From assembly GCA_016219225.1 (NCBI GenBank), contig JACRBX010000071.1, forward strand, positions 1 through 46,665: a DNA stretch of 46,665 nt, read 5' to 3'. The notes under the pieces are model-generated. The model saw only the letters and a program-made list of their open reading frames with translations. It was not told the DNA's origin and searched no databases. This DNA is from Deltaproteobacteria bacterium (lineage in GTDB: Bacteria; Desulfobacterota; RBG-13-43-22). The position numbers and the translations under genes were made by a program. Of this stretch, positions 7,983 through 16,237 are shown piece by piece; the stretch's first letter is position 1; each line of letters starts with the position of its first letter.

Positions 7983-9005
7983 ATGAAAAATAAATTTATG
8001 GTTATGGGCATAGTATGTATGACCATGGTGGCGTTTCTGTTAACCGCTTCCCCCTTTAAAGCCTACGGGGAAGAGATTAAATTGAGGTACTCCCTCATCT
8101 GGCCGCCGGTACACCCCTTGGTTAAACTGGCAGGCGAATGGGCCAAGGAAGTTGAAAAGGCCACCCAGGGCCGGATTAAGGTCACCTTATTCCCGGGCAA
8201 TACCCTGACCCCACCCATGCAGGCCTATGACAACACCGTTAAAGGGGTCGTAGACATAGCCGCCAGCCTGTTGGCCTATGCCCCGGGCCGGTTACCCCTT
8301 TCCGAGGTCCTGCAACAACCCCTGGGCTATAAAAACGGATACCAGGCCAGCAAGCTGGCTAATGCCTATTATAAAAAATTCAAGCCCAAAGAATTCGATG
8401 ATGTCAAAGTCATGTTTCTCCATGGCGCCGCCCCGGGCTTTATCATGACCAAAAAGCCGGTTAAATCCATGGACGAGATAAAAGGTCTCAGAATTAAGGC
8501 CAATGCGGAAAATGCCGACATCGTCAAGAATCTGGGGGCCGCTCCGGTCACCATGCCGGTCAGTGAAACCTACGACGCCCTGTCGAGAGGGGTTATCGAT
8601 GGAACCCTTTTCCCCATTGAGGCCCTGCAGGGTTTTAAAATCGGCGAAGTGGTCAAGACCGTTCTGGAAAACTACGGGATGTCCTATATGACCTCTATGT
8701 ATGTGGTCATGAATAAAGCCAAATGGAACATGCTCTCCCCGGCCGATCAGGCGGCTATCGAGAAAATCAACGATGAATATAATGAGAAAATCGCCAAGCG
8801 GTGGGTCGAGTTGGACAATAAGGCCAAGGAATTCGCCACCGGAAAAGGGGTGACTTTCATATCCGTCCCCCAGAAAGACCAGACCCAGACGGCAGAAAAG
8901 ATGAAACCGATCTTGGATGACTATGTCAAAATGACCAAAGCCAAGGGACTGCCGGGCGACGAAGCGCTGAAATTCTGCCAGGAGTTTTTAAAAACCCATC
9001 AATAA
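7983..9005 (+). CDS. dctP: TRAP transporter solute-binding protein DctP
   Basis: The 340-residue periplasmic binding protein has a signal peptide (about 1-28, ending near FKAYGEE) and the DctP fold. It contains GLRIKANAENADIVKNLGA with the conserved Arg (about 165) that pairs with substrate carboxylate, and MPVSETYDALSRGVIDG. It captures an organic acid for the DctQ-DctM permease encoded next. GGAGG lies 5-8 bases before the ATG. The gene follows the acyl-CoA ligase by 22 bases, so import and CoA activation are probably co-expressed. A heptamer-repeat spacer separates it from dctQ. Confidence 0.93.
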   Translation: MKNKFMVMGIVCMTMVAFLLTASPFKAYGEEIKLRYSLIWPPVHPLVKLAGEWAKEVEKATQGRIKVTLFPGNTLTPPMQAYDNTVKGVVDIAASLLAYAPGRLPLSEVLQQPLGYKNGYQASKLANAYYKKFKPKEFDDVKVMFLHGAAPGFIMTKKPVKSMDEIKGLRIKANAENADIVKNLGAAPVTMPVSETYDALSRGVIDGTLFPIEALQGFKIGEVVKTVLENYGMSYMTSMYVVMNKAKWNMLSPADQAAIEKINDEYNEKIAKRWVELDNKAKEFATGKGVTFISVPQKDQTQTAEKMKPILDDYVKMTKAKGLPGDEALKFCQEFLKTHQ

Positions 9006-9013
9006 AAAAAAGG

Positions 9014-9081
9014 AGTTACGAGTTGCGGGTTACGAGAGGAAATTTATGTTTTTCAACCTGCAACCCGTAACCCGTAACGAG
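9014..9081. repeat. Heptamer short tandem repeats in inverted arrangement (dctP-dctQ spacer)
   Basis: The left block reads GTTACGA GTTGCGG GTTACGA. The right block is the reverse complement of GTTACGG GTTACGG GTTGCAG GTTG. Both have a 7-base period and face each other across about 17 bases, so a hairpin can form in the dctPQM transcript. Confidence 0.7.
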
Positions 9082-9088
9082 GCCCGAA

Positions 9089-9574
9089 ATGAAACGCCTG
9101 ATAACCGCAGTGGTGAAGGGAGACATCATATTATTCAGTATCGCCGGGGCGGTGTTGGCCTTCATGATCATTTTGACTTTATTTGATGTGATCTTGAGGA
9201 ATTTGGGTCATCCGATCACCGGATCCATGGAAATTATTCAATACGGCGGTTCCATCGTATTCGGTTTTTCCATTCCCTATGCCACCTGGCTCGGGGCCCA
9301 AATCATCGTCGATTTGATGATCCAGAAGATTAGTCCAAGGAGTCAAAAAATTTTAAATGCCATTACCAGAATCGTCGGCATGGTTATGTTTTTGTTTATC
9401 GCCTACAATTTTTTTATGTATGGGTTGGATGTGAAACGAACAGGAGAGCTGACAGCAAGTTTCAAAATCCCCTACTATCCCTTTTGTTTTGCTATTGCAC
9501 TCAGTTTTCTATTCCAGAGCTTTACGATATTTTGTGACTTAATGAAAACTATCCATGGAGAAAAAAATGAGTGA
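9089..9574 (+). CDS. dctQ: TRAP transporter small permease DctQ
   Basis: The 161-residue integral membrane protein has four predicted helices (about 13-38, 48-70, 88-110, 130-152) and the conserved DctQ pattern around helix 2 (PITGSMEIIQYGGSIVFGFS). It pairs with DctM to form the sodium-driven TRAP permease fed by DctP. Its 3' end overlaps dctM by 20 bases, which implies translational coupling. There is no strong Shine-Dalgarno directly before the ATG at 9089; the upstream spacer is repeat-derived. Confidence 0.9.
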   Translation: MKRLITAVVKGDIILFSIAGAVLAFMIILTLFDVILRNLGHPITGSMEIIQYGGSIVFGFSIPYATWLGAQIIVDLMIQKISPRSQKILNAITRIVGMVMFLFIAYNFFMYGLDVKRTGELTASFKIPYYPFCFAIALSFLFQSFTIFCDLMKTIHGEKNE

Positions 9575-10871
9575 CGTTGCAGTTGGAATATACGGTATCA
9601 TCATCCTTCTGGCCCTTTTTTTAACAGGGCTCGAAATGGCCTACTGCATGATATTGGTGGGGTTCGTGGGGTTTACTTTCCTGATGTCCTTTGCCTCGGC
9701 CTCTAATCTGGTGGTCAAGGACTTTTTCGATACCTTTACAACTTATAGTTATACGGTCATTCCTTTATTTATCATGATGGGGGAACTGGCCCAACATTCC
9801 AATATCGCCAAGAGGCTCTATACGGGAGCCCATAAGTGGATGGGGCACATACCCGGCGGGTTGGCCATGACTACCGTCGTAGGTGCAACGGCCTTCAAAG
9901 CCATGTGCGGTTCCACCCTGGCTACAGTCGGCACCTTTTCAGGATTAGCCATCCCGGAAATGGACCGTTATGGGTATAAAAAAGAACTCTCGGCCGGCAC
10001 CGTGGCTTCGGTCAGTACTATCGGCATGATCCTGCCACCCAGCACCGTTCTGATTATCTATGGGCTCCAAGTCGAGCAATCCATAGGCCGTCTTTTTCTG
10101 GCCGGAATCATTCCGGCCTTGATGATATCCTTATTTTTCATTGCCGTTATCGCCGGCTGGGTCATCTGGAAACCGGAAATAGCGCCCAGGGCCGAAAAGG
10201 CAACCTGGGGAGAACGCATCGCTGCCATCCCGGAAGCCTTAATTATTCTGGTTGTTTTCGGCATCGTTATCGGCGGGATGATGACCGGTTTTTTCAGTCC
10301 TACCGAAGCCGGCACCATAGGGACGATAGCCATTTTTCTTCTGGCCCTATCCCGAAAAGAAATTAATTCCAAAATGCTGATCAATTCTTTTCGCGGATCA
10401 TTAAAAACTTCCATTATGACGCTCTTACTGATTACCGGGTCATCCATTTTCGGACATTTCCTGGCCATTACCGAAATCCCCATGATTGCGGCCGACTGGA
10501 CCGCCGCCCTTCCTGTTTCGAAAACGCTGATCATTGTTATCATTATCGTTATGTACCTGATCGGCGGTTCCATCATGGATGATCTGGCCTTTATGGTCCT
10601 GGCCACCCCGATATTTTTTCCAACCGTTATTCAATTAGGCTACGATCCGATTTGGTTCGGTATTTTGATCTGCATCACCCTGATGATCGGCGGTATCATT
10701 CCGCCGATCGCCATCTATGTATTTATATTGGGGAATATCACCAGGATCCCCTTTAAAACGATTTATAAGGGGGTAGTTCCCTTTCTGACCGCTCTCTTTG
10801 TGGCCCTGGCGATCATGTTTATCTTCCCCGGAATTGCCACCTGGCTGCCGAATCTCTTAATGGGAAAGTGA
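9555..10871 (+). CDS. dctM: TRAP transporter large permease DctM
   Basis: The 438-residue, very hydrophobic protein has about 12 membrane segments and the DctM family layout: PLFIMMGELAQHSNIAKRLY in the first third, the MCGSTLATVGTFSGLAIPEM loop, and a second repeat with FSPTEAGTIG. It is the transport subunit of the TRAP complex and moves the substrate with sodium across the inner membrane. It starts inside the dctQ 3' end. The length is as expected for a stand-alone DctM. Confidence 0.93.
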   Translation: MEKKMSDVAVGIYGIIILLALFLTGLEMAYCMILVGFVGFTFLMSFASASNLVVKDFFDTFTTYSYTVIPLFIMMGELAQHSNIAKRLYTGAHKWMGHIPGGLAMTTVVGATAFKAMCGSTLATVGTFSGLAIPEMDRYGYKKELSAGTVASVSTIGMILPPSTVLIIYGLQVEQSIGRLFLAGIIPALMISLFFIAVIAGWVIWKPEIAPRAEKATWGERIAAIPEALIILVVFGIVIGGMMTGFFSPTEAGTIGTIAIFLLALSRKEINSKMLINSFRGSLKTSIMTLLLITGSSIFGHFLAITEIPMIAADWTAALPVSKTLIIVIIIVMYLIGGSIMDDLAFMVLATPIFFPTVIQLGYDPIWFGILICITLMIGGIIPPIAIYVFILGNITRIPFKTIYKGVVPFLTALFVALAIMFIFPGIATWLPNLLMGK

Positions 10872-10896
10872 TTTTGGACCCGGACATGAGCATACC

Positions 10897-10950
10897 GTTC
10901 GGCGTTCGTTGTTCGGCCTCCGGCCCAGAGGGGCCTACGCCCCGGAGGGC
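10897..10950 (+). other. Heptamer repeat and GC-rich hairpin after dctM
   Basis: GTTCGGC GTTCGTT GTTCGG (10897-10916) leads into a hairpin whose arms are GCCTCCGG and CCGGAGG, with an inner stem GGGGC/GCCCC. It has no T-run, so it may slow or stabilise transcripts rather than act as a classical terminator. It lies between dctM and the PH-like gene. Confidence 0.5.
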
Positions 10951-10971
10951 GTTCGGCGAAGGAATTTAAAG

Positions 10972-11430
10972 ATGGGTGTTTCGGAAAAAAACCTTCTCCA
11001 AGATCAAAAGATCATTTACCAGGCCAGGCCCCACTGGGCGGTGCTTCTTGGACCGGCCTTCCTTTTTTTTATAGGCTGGCTATCTATGGGATCCCAAGGG
11101 TTACCGTCGGCCGTTCTTATCGCTTCCGGTTTTATTTGGGGTACTTTCTCGACCCTGCGTTTACGGCAATTCGATATCATATTGACAAATAATCAATTAT
11201 TAATTAATGTTGGTTATCCGTTGAAGAGGTCCTATTCTATACCCCTTGACACGATCACTTTTGCAAACTTTTATCAGCCCTCTTTAGGCGCCATACTGAA
11301 TTTCGGCAAAATTGTTCTCGTCCATAGCGGGACGAAAAAAACCGTATTTCGATTTATCGCCCGTCCTGCTGAATTTGTAAAAGAAGTTCGGGAGACTATA
11401 ATGACCACCAGCCATCACGAACAATCATGA
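10972..11430 (+). CDS. Membrane-anchored PH-like (bacterial PH / DUF304-type) protein
   Basis: The 152-residue product begins at ATG 10972, which has GAAGGA about 8 bases upstream; the open frame extends back into the hairpin and repeat, so that extension is not counted. It has two adjacent membrane helices (about 24-42 and 46-64), then a beta-rich domain with DIILTNNQLLINVGYPLKRS and IPLDTITFANFYQ, the pattern of bacterial PH (bPH_2) domains. The function is unknown in this context. It trails the TRAP genes and may not belong to that operon. Confidence 0.6.
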   Translation: MGVSEKNLLQDQKIIYQARPHWAVLLGPAFLFFIGWLSMGSQGLPSAVLIASGFIWGTFSTLRLRQFDIILTNNQLLINVGYPLKRSYSIPLDTITFANFYQPSLGAILNFGKIVLVHSGTKKTVFRFIARPAEFVKEVRETIMTTSHHEQS

Positions 11431-11449
11431 CATCGCGGTGAAAGGCCTA

Positions 11450-11592
11450 GGGCACAAGGTGCAAGGCCCAAGTCTCAAGTTTCAAGTAAGAATTATGGGA
11501 CCAGGGGTCGGGGGTCAGGGGTCAGTTGAAGAGAAAATTGCAAGTGTAAAAATCTTAAACCTTCAACCTTGTCTATTGCCTATTGCCTATTG
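11450..11592. repeat. Mixed heptamer repeats upstream of livG
   Basis: Several 7-base-period words lie in one spacer: CTCAAGT TTCAAGT near 11475, GGGGTCG GGGGTCA GGGGTCA at 11504-11523, and CTATTGC CTATTGC CTATTG at 11573-11592. The open frame of 65 codons across this stretch has no protein-like features and was not called. Confidence 0.75.
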
Positions 11593-11682
11593 TAGACTTA
11601 TTTTCATGCTTCATGGTGCCCCCAAAAGGGCTTAGGAGCTTAACACGAAACGAGCCTTGCGCTATTCTGGAGTTTATGCCCG

Positions 11683-12498
11683 GTGAAAACGGATCAGGTT
11701 AAAATACGAATCGACAACCTCTCCCTCAGCTTCGGCGGAACCAACGCCCTGACCGAAGTAAGCCTGGACATCAGGGATAAAGAGATATTAGCCATCATCG
11801 GACCCAATGGTGCCGGCAAGACCGCCCTCCTCAACTGCATCAACGGCTTCTACAAACCTCAAAAAGGCGAAATTGTCTACGAAGGGCAAAAGGTCACCCG
11901 AATGCGCCCGGACAAGCTGGCCCACCTGGGCATTGCCAGGACCTTTCAAAATATCGAACTCTACACGGGCTTAAGCACCCAGGACAACATCATGGCCGCC
12001 CGGCATGTACTGATGAAGCAAACCTTCGTTGCCGGTGCCCTGTACTTCGGCTGGGCCCGTCAGGAGGAGATCAAAAACCGGCGGACCGTCGAAGAGATTA
12101 TCGATTTCCTGGAAATAGCCCCTATCAGGAAAAAGGTGGTGGGCCTTCTGCCTTATGGGATGCGCAAAAGGGTCGAGCTGGCCAGGGCCCTGGCCCTGGA
12201 GCCGCAAGTCCTGATTCTGGACGAGCCCATGGCCGGCATGAATCTGGAGGAAAAGGAGGATATCGCCCGATTCATTATCGATGTCTTCGAAGGTCAGGGG
12301 GCCACCTATCCGGATACCCCTGTTCTAAGAGACGGCATACGCTGTATCATCCTCGTCGAACATGATATGGGCGTGGTCATGGACATTGCCGACCGGATTG
12401 TCGTCCTTGATTTCGGACGTAAGATCGCCGAAGGCACACCGGCCGAAATCATGGCCGATCCTAAAGTCATCACCGCTTACCTGGGAAAAGAAAAATAG
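11683..12498 (+). CDS. livG: Branched-chain-type (LIV) ABC transporter ATP-binding protein LivG (system 1)
   Basis: The 271-residue ATPase has Walker A GPNGAGKT (about 39-46), a LivG-type signature LPYGMRKRVELARAL in place of LSGGQ, Walker B VLILDEPMAG and switch histidine LVEHDMGVVM. It energises the LivH-LivM permease. GTG at 11683 is the only start in good register before the conserved LSLSFGG; an overlapping ATG at 11676 leads to an early stop. The insert DVFEGQGATYPDTPVLRDGI before the D-loop is longer than in E. coli LivG and is typical of acyl-CoA-synthetase-linked LIV systems. Confidence 0.9.
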   Translation: MKTDQVKIRIDNLSLSFGGTNALTEVSLDIRDKEILAIIGPNGAGKTALLNCINGFYKPQKGEIVYEGQKVTRMRPDKLAHLGIARTFQNIELYTGLSTQDNIMAARHVLMKQTFVAGALYFGWARQEEIKNRRTVEEIIDFLEIAPIRKKVVGLLPYGMRKRVELARALALEPQVLILDEPMAGMNLEEKEDIARFIIDVFEGQGATYPDTPVLRDGIRCIILVEHDMGVVMDIADRIVVLDFGRKIAEGTPAEIMADPKVITAYLGKEK

Positions 12499-12517
12499 GG
12501 CTTAAAATGAAAATAAA

Positions 12518-12545
12518 GTTCGGGGTTCAGAGTTCGGAATTCGGA
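12518..12545. repeat. Heptamer repeat between livG and livF
   Basis: GTTCGGG GTTCAGA GTTCGGA ATTCGGA, period 7, is the degenerate reverse-complement form of the CCGAACT word found in the toxin-antitoxin spacers. Confidence 0.6.
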
Positions 12546-12597
12546 GAAAACCCTTTTCATATTTTGTGGTGCTCTAAGGGCATGAGGGCCTAATTCG

Positions 12598-13392
12598 ATG
12601 CTGCAGGTCAAAAATATCGAAGTGATTTATATGAACGTCATCCAGGTGCTGCGGGGCGTATCCCTGAAGGTCGGAGAAGGCCAGATCGTGGCCCTCCTGG
12701 GGGCCAACGGCGCCGGCAAAACGACCACCCTCAAGGCCATCTCCGGGATGCTGAAGACGGAAGAAGGAAAGGTCACCGACGGCAGCATTGATTTTAACGG
12801 AATGCGGATAGACCAGTACGGACCTGAAGACGTGGCCGCCCTGGGAATCAGCCAGGCCATGGAAGGCCGGCGGGTCCTCGAACACCTGAGTGTCGAAGAG
12901 AACCTGCTCGTCGGAGCCTACTGCCGCAAAGACCGCCCCGGGGTCAAAAGGGACCTGGAAATGGTCTTTGACTATTTCCCCAACATTAAACGCCTCCGCC
13001 GTCAGATGAGCGGCTATCTGTCCGGAGGGGAACAACAGATGCTGGTCATCGGAAGGGCCCTTATGGCCAGTCCTAAACTGATGCTTCTGGACGAGCCGTC
13101 CCTGGGATTGGCCCCCTTGATGGTGCAGGAGATCTATGAGAACATCGGGAAAATCCGTACCGAACAAAAGATGGCCATACTCCTGGTGGAACAAAATGTC
13201 CTGGCCGCCCTGGGTGTGGCTGACTATGGATATGTGATGGAAAACGGCCGGGTGGTCTTAAGCGGTGCGGCCGATACGTTGAAGGACAACGAGGACGTTC
13301 GGGAGTTCTATCTTGGGCTTTCGGCCGTCGGTTCCCGAAAAAGTTATCGGGAAATTAAACACTACCGTCGAAAAAAAAGGTGGCTTGTTTGA
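12598..13392 (+). CDS. livF: LIV ABC transporter ATP-binding protein LivF (system 1)
   Basis: The 264-residue ATPase has Walker A GANGAGKT (about 35-42), signature LSGGEQQMLVIGRALM (about 140-155), Walker B LMLLDEPSLGLAP and the LVEQNV switch region. It pairs with LivG. ATG 12598 opens directly into LQVKNIEVIY, as in the family. The C-terminus carries an extra basic tail (KSYREIKHYRRKKRW) and its TGA overlaps the ATG of the acyl-CoA synthetase (TGATG), so translation of the two is probably coupled. Confidence 0.92.
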   Translation: MLQVKNIEVIYMNVIQVLRGVSLKVGEGQIVALLGANGAGKTTTLKAISGMLKTEEGKVTDGSIDFNGMRIDQYGPEDVAALGISQAMEGRRVLEHLSVEENLLVGAYCRKDRPGVKRDLEMVFDYFPNIKRLRRQMSGYLSGGEQQMLVIGRALMASPKLMLLDEPSLGLAPLMVQEIYENIGKIRTEQKMAILLVEQNVLAALGVADYGYVMENGRVVLSGAADTLKDNEDVREFYLGLSAVGSRKSYREIKHYRRKKRWLV

Positions 13393-15350
13393 TGGAAGGG
13401 CATGGACAAATGACGATCGGGGCAGAGCAGATCTCTAAGGAAAAGGGAGATACCTGGCCCAAGGTACTCCGCTATAACGGTGAAAGATACGGTTCCGATC
13501 ATAGAGCCATGCGCTACAAGCACTACGGTATCTGGGAGCCCTGTACCTGGAAAGACTACTATCAGAATGTAAAAACCCTGGCCTTAGGGCTCATGGCCCT
13601 CGGCTTTGAACCGGGAGACCGGTTGCTGATTATCGGGGATAATGCCCCCCAATGGTATTATGCCGAATTGGCCGCCCAGGCCATTCATGGGGCCTCGGTG
13701 GGCGTCTATTCGGATTTTGATCCCGAGGAGATAAAAACCATTGCCCGACATTCCGGCGCCCGATTTGCCGTGGTGGAAGATCAGGAGCAGATCGATAAAT
13801 TTCTTCAGGTCAAAGAAGGGCTTCCCTTACTGCAAAGGGTTATTTACTGGAACTATAAAGGACTGGCCCATTATGATGATCCGGTCTTGATGGGACTCAG
13901 AGAAGTGCAGCAATTAGGGGAAAAATACGAGGCGGAACATCCCGCCATCTTTGAACGGAACGTGGAAAGCGGCCAGGCCGATGAGGTCTGCGCCATCGTT
14001 TACACTTCGGGCACCACCGGGACCGCTCCCAAGGCGGCGGTCCACACCTTCAGGACCATGCGGGCCGGCTCGGAAGCTTATTTGCACCTGGACCCCTGGA
14101 CGGAGAAGGACAATCTGGTCCCCTATCTGCCGCCGGTCTGGATGAACGAGCAATGGCTGGGGATTGGCTGCCACCTGCTGTCGGGGTGTTGCCTGAATTT
14201 CGCCGAAGGGCCGGAAACCCTTCAGCGGGATATCAGGGAAACCGGCCCAAGCATCGTCTGCTACGGTGCCCGGCTGTGGGAGGCCCAGGCGGCCATGATT
14301 CAGTCGAGGATACTGGAGGTGGATACCCTCAAGAAGCAAGCCTTCTCCTTTTTCATGCCCTTAGGTTATAAGATAGCGGACCAAAAATTTCAAAAGAAAA
14401 AAACCGGCTTCCTGGTCCGGGTTCTCTATTCCTGGGCCGATACCGCCCTGTTCAAGCCTGTTCGAAAAAGTCTCGGTCTGACCAATGCCCGGATCTGTTA
14501 TAGCACCGGAGCCATTCTGAGTCCGGAGGTCCTCCGATTCTATCAGGCCCTGAATCTTCCCCTCAAAAGCCTCTATTGCACGACCGAAGGCGGGCCCCTG
14601 ACGGGTGCCGGGACTGATGACATCCAACCGGATACGGTAGGACCCCCTCTCCGGGGAACGGAAATTAAGGTCTCCGATCAGGGGGAACTCCTTTCCAAAC
14701 AATCCGGAATGTTTATCGGCTACTATGGGGACCCGGGAAAAACAAAAGAGGTGCTTAAAGACGGCTGGTTTTACAGCGGAGACTACGGTTTCATCCGGGA
14801 GGACGGACATATCGTCCTGGTCGATAGGATGAAGGATTTGATTGAAAGGGCCGGCAGCGAAAAAATTGCCCCCCAATTGATCGAGAGCCGGCTGAAATTC
14901 AGTCCTTATATCAAAGATGCCTGGGTTCTGCCCGGACCGGATAAGGCTTACCTCTCGGCCGTCATCGTCATCAACTACGGCACCGTCAGCCGGTGGGCCG
15001 GGCAAAGGAAAATCGCCTTCAACACCTTTGCCGAGCTTTCTCAAAGACCGGAGGTTTATACACTGGTCAGGCAGGATATCGACCGGGTTAATGGCCTCCT
15101 GTCCCCCGGAAGCCGGATAAAAAAATATGTCCATCTCCACAAAGAATTCGATCCGGACGAGGGCGAATTGACCCGGAACAGGAACCTGAAGAGACCGGTT
15201 TTAGAGGCCCGCTACCAGGGGCTTATCGAGGCGATTTATGCGGATACGATTGAGGCCTCAATTGAAACCCCGGCCAAGCACCGGGATGGGCGGACACAAA
15301 CGATCAAAACGACCCTAAGCATTAAGTCCACTGAAGGGACGGTCTTATGA
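13392..15350 (+). CDS. Long-chain-type acyl-CoA synthetase embedded in LIV operon 1
   Basis: This 652-residue AMP-forming ligase belongs to the long-chain (FadD15-like) group. It has a P-loop segment (YTSGTTGTAPKAA, about 204-216), the LYCTTEGGP motif, YSGDYGF and DRMKDLIERAGSEKIAP. The start is ATG 13392, overlapping livF's TGA; ATG 13410 is a second candidate. The P-loop carries one extra residue and has Lys-Ala where the family usually has Lys-Gly. Its 3' end overlaps livH by four bases (ATGA). Lying between ATPase and permease genes, it presumably activates the imported acid as it enters, which argues that this LIV system carries an organic acid rather than leucine. Confidence 0.88.
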   Translation: MEGHGQMTIGAEQISKEKGDTWPKVLRYNGERYGSDHRAMRYKHYGIWEPCTWKDYYQNVKTLALGLMALGFEPGDRLLIIGDNAPQWYYAELAAQAIHGASVGVYSDFDPEEIKTIARHSGARFAVVEDQEQIDKFLQVKEGLPLLQRVIYWNYKGLAHYDDPVLMGLREVQQLGEKYEAEHPAIFERNVESGQADEVCAIVYTSGTTGTAPKAAVHTFRTMRAGSEAYLHLDPWTEKDNLVPYLPPVWMNEQWLGIGCHLLSGCCLNFAEGPETLQRDIRETGPSIVCYGARLWEAQAAMIQSRILEVDTLKKQAFSFFMPLGYKIADQKFQKKKTGFLVRVLYSWADTALFKPVRKSLGLTNARICYSTGAILSPEVLRFYQALNLPLKSLYCTTEGGPLTGAGTDDIQPDTVGPPLRGTEIKVSDQGELLSKQSGMFIGYYGDPGKTKEVLKDGWFYSGDYGFIREDGHIVLVDRMKDLIERAGSEKIAPQLIESRLKFSPYIKDAWVLPGPDKAYLSAVIVINYGTVSRWAGQRKIAFNTFAELSQRPEVYTLVRQDIDRVNGLLSPGSRIKKYVHLHKEFDPDEGELTRNRNLKRPVLEARYQGLIEAIYADTIEASIETPAKHRDGRTQTIKTTLSIKSTEGTVL

Positions 15351-16234
15351 CCTTTTTTCTACAATTAGCGGCCACCGGTTTTGCTTTGGGCATGGTCTAT
15401 GCCCTGGTAGCCATAGGCTTTGTCATCATCCTTAAATGCTCCAATGCCTTTAACATCGCCCAGGGCCATTTTGTCATGATCGGTGGTTATCTGGGCTATA
15501 CCTTCCTGGTCCTCTTCGGCCTGCCCATTTGGGCCACCCTGATCCTGGCGGTGGTTTCGGCCATCATTATGGGTCTGATCATTGAACGTCTGGCCCTGCG
15601 TCCGCTGGTGGGACAATCGGAATTGGCCATTATCATGATGACCATCGCCTTATCCACGGTTTTGGAAGGACTGGCCACCCTGATCTGGGGCGGAGAATAT
15701 AAAACCTACCACGGATTACTGCCGACCATCACCCTTAAAGTGGGTCAGATATCCGTACCCCCGGAATCGCTCATCGGACTTATGGTCTCGGTGGTGACGG
15801 TAACGCTGCTCCTCCTTCTTTTCCGCTATACTAAAATCGGACTGGCCATGAGGGCCACGGCCGAGGATTTACAGGTGGTCCAGAGTGTGGGTATCCGCGC
15901 CACCACGATCTATGCCGTTTCCTGGGTGATTGCCAGTGTCGTCGGGGTGATCGGCGGTATCCTCTTAGGGGGGGTCTCCGGGGTGATGATCCCCCTGGCC
16001 GAGATCGGTCTGAAGGCCTTCGCCGTCGTCCTCCTGGGAGGGGTGAACTCCATCGGGGGGGCCATTGTCGCCGGGATCATATTGGGTGTGCTGGAGAATG
16101 TGGCTGCCGGATATCTGGACCCCTTGTTGCCGGGTGGCGGGCTGGCCCAGATATTCCCCTTCATCATAATGCTCATTGTGCTCATCTTCAAACCCCATGG
16201 TCTTTTTGGTCTGGTCAGGATAGAAAGGATTTAA
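15347..16234 (+). CDS. livH: LIV ABC transporter permease LivH (system 1)
   Basis: The 295-residue inner-membrane permease has about eight helices. It contains the LivH landmarks ALVAIGFVIILKCSNAFNIAQG near the N-terminus (residues about 20-41, quoted in part by family resemblance), MRATAEDLQVVQSVGI in the cytoplasmic coupling loop, and GGVNSIGGAIVAG towards the end. It forms the translocation path with LivM. Its ATG overlaps the synthetase stop (ATGA), and livM follows after 3 bases. Confidence 0.92.
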   Translation: MTFFLQLAATGFALGMVYALVAIGFVIILKCSNAFNIAQGHFVMIGGYLGYTFLVLFGLPIWATLILAVVSAIIMGLIIERLALRPLVGQSELAIIMMTIALSTVLEGLATLIWGGEYKTYHGLLPTITLKVGQISVPPESLIGLMVSVVTVTLLLLLFRYTKIGLAMRATAEDLQVVQSVGIRATTIYAVSWVIASVVGVIGGILLGGVSGVMIPLAEIGLKAFAVVLLGGVNSIGGAIVAGIILGVLENVAAGYLDPLLPGGGLAQIFPFIIMLIVLIFKPHGLFGLVRIERI

Positions 16235-16237
16235 TCA

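Noticed and set aside
10909-10971. N-terminal extension of the PH-like protein
   Set aside because: It reads through the hairpin and heptamer repeat; ATG 10972 has a ribosome site and fits the family.
11438-11635. 65-codon ORF before livG
   Set aside because: It consists largely of heptamer repeats and has no protein-like features.
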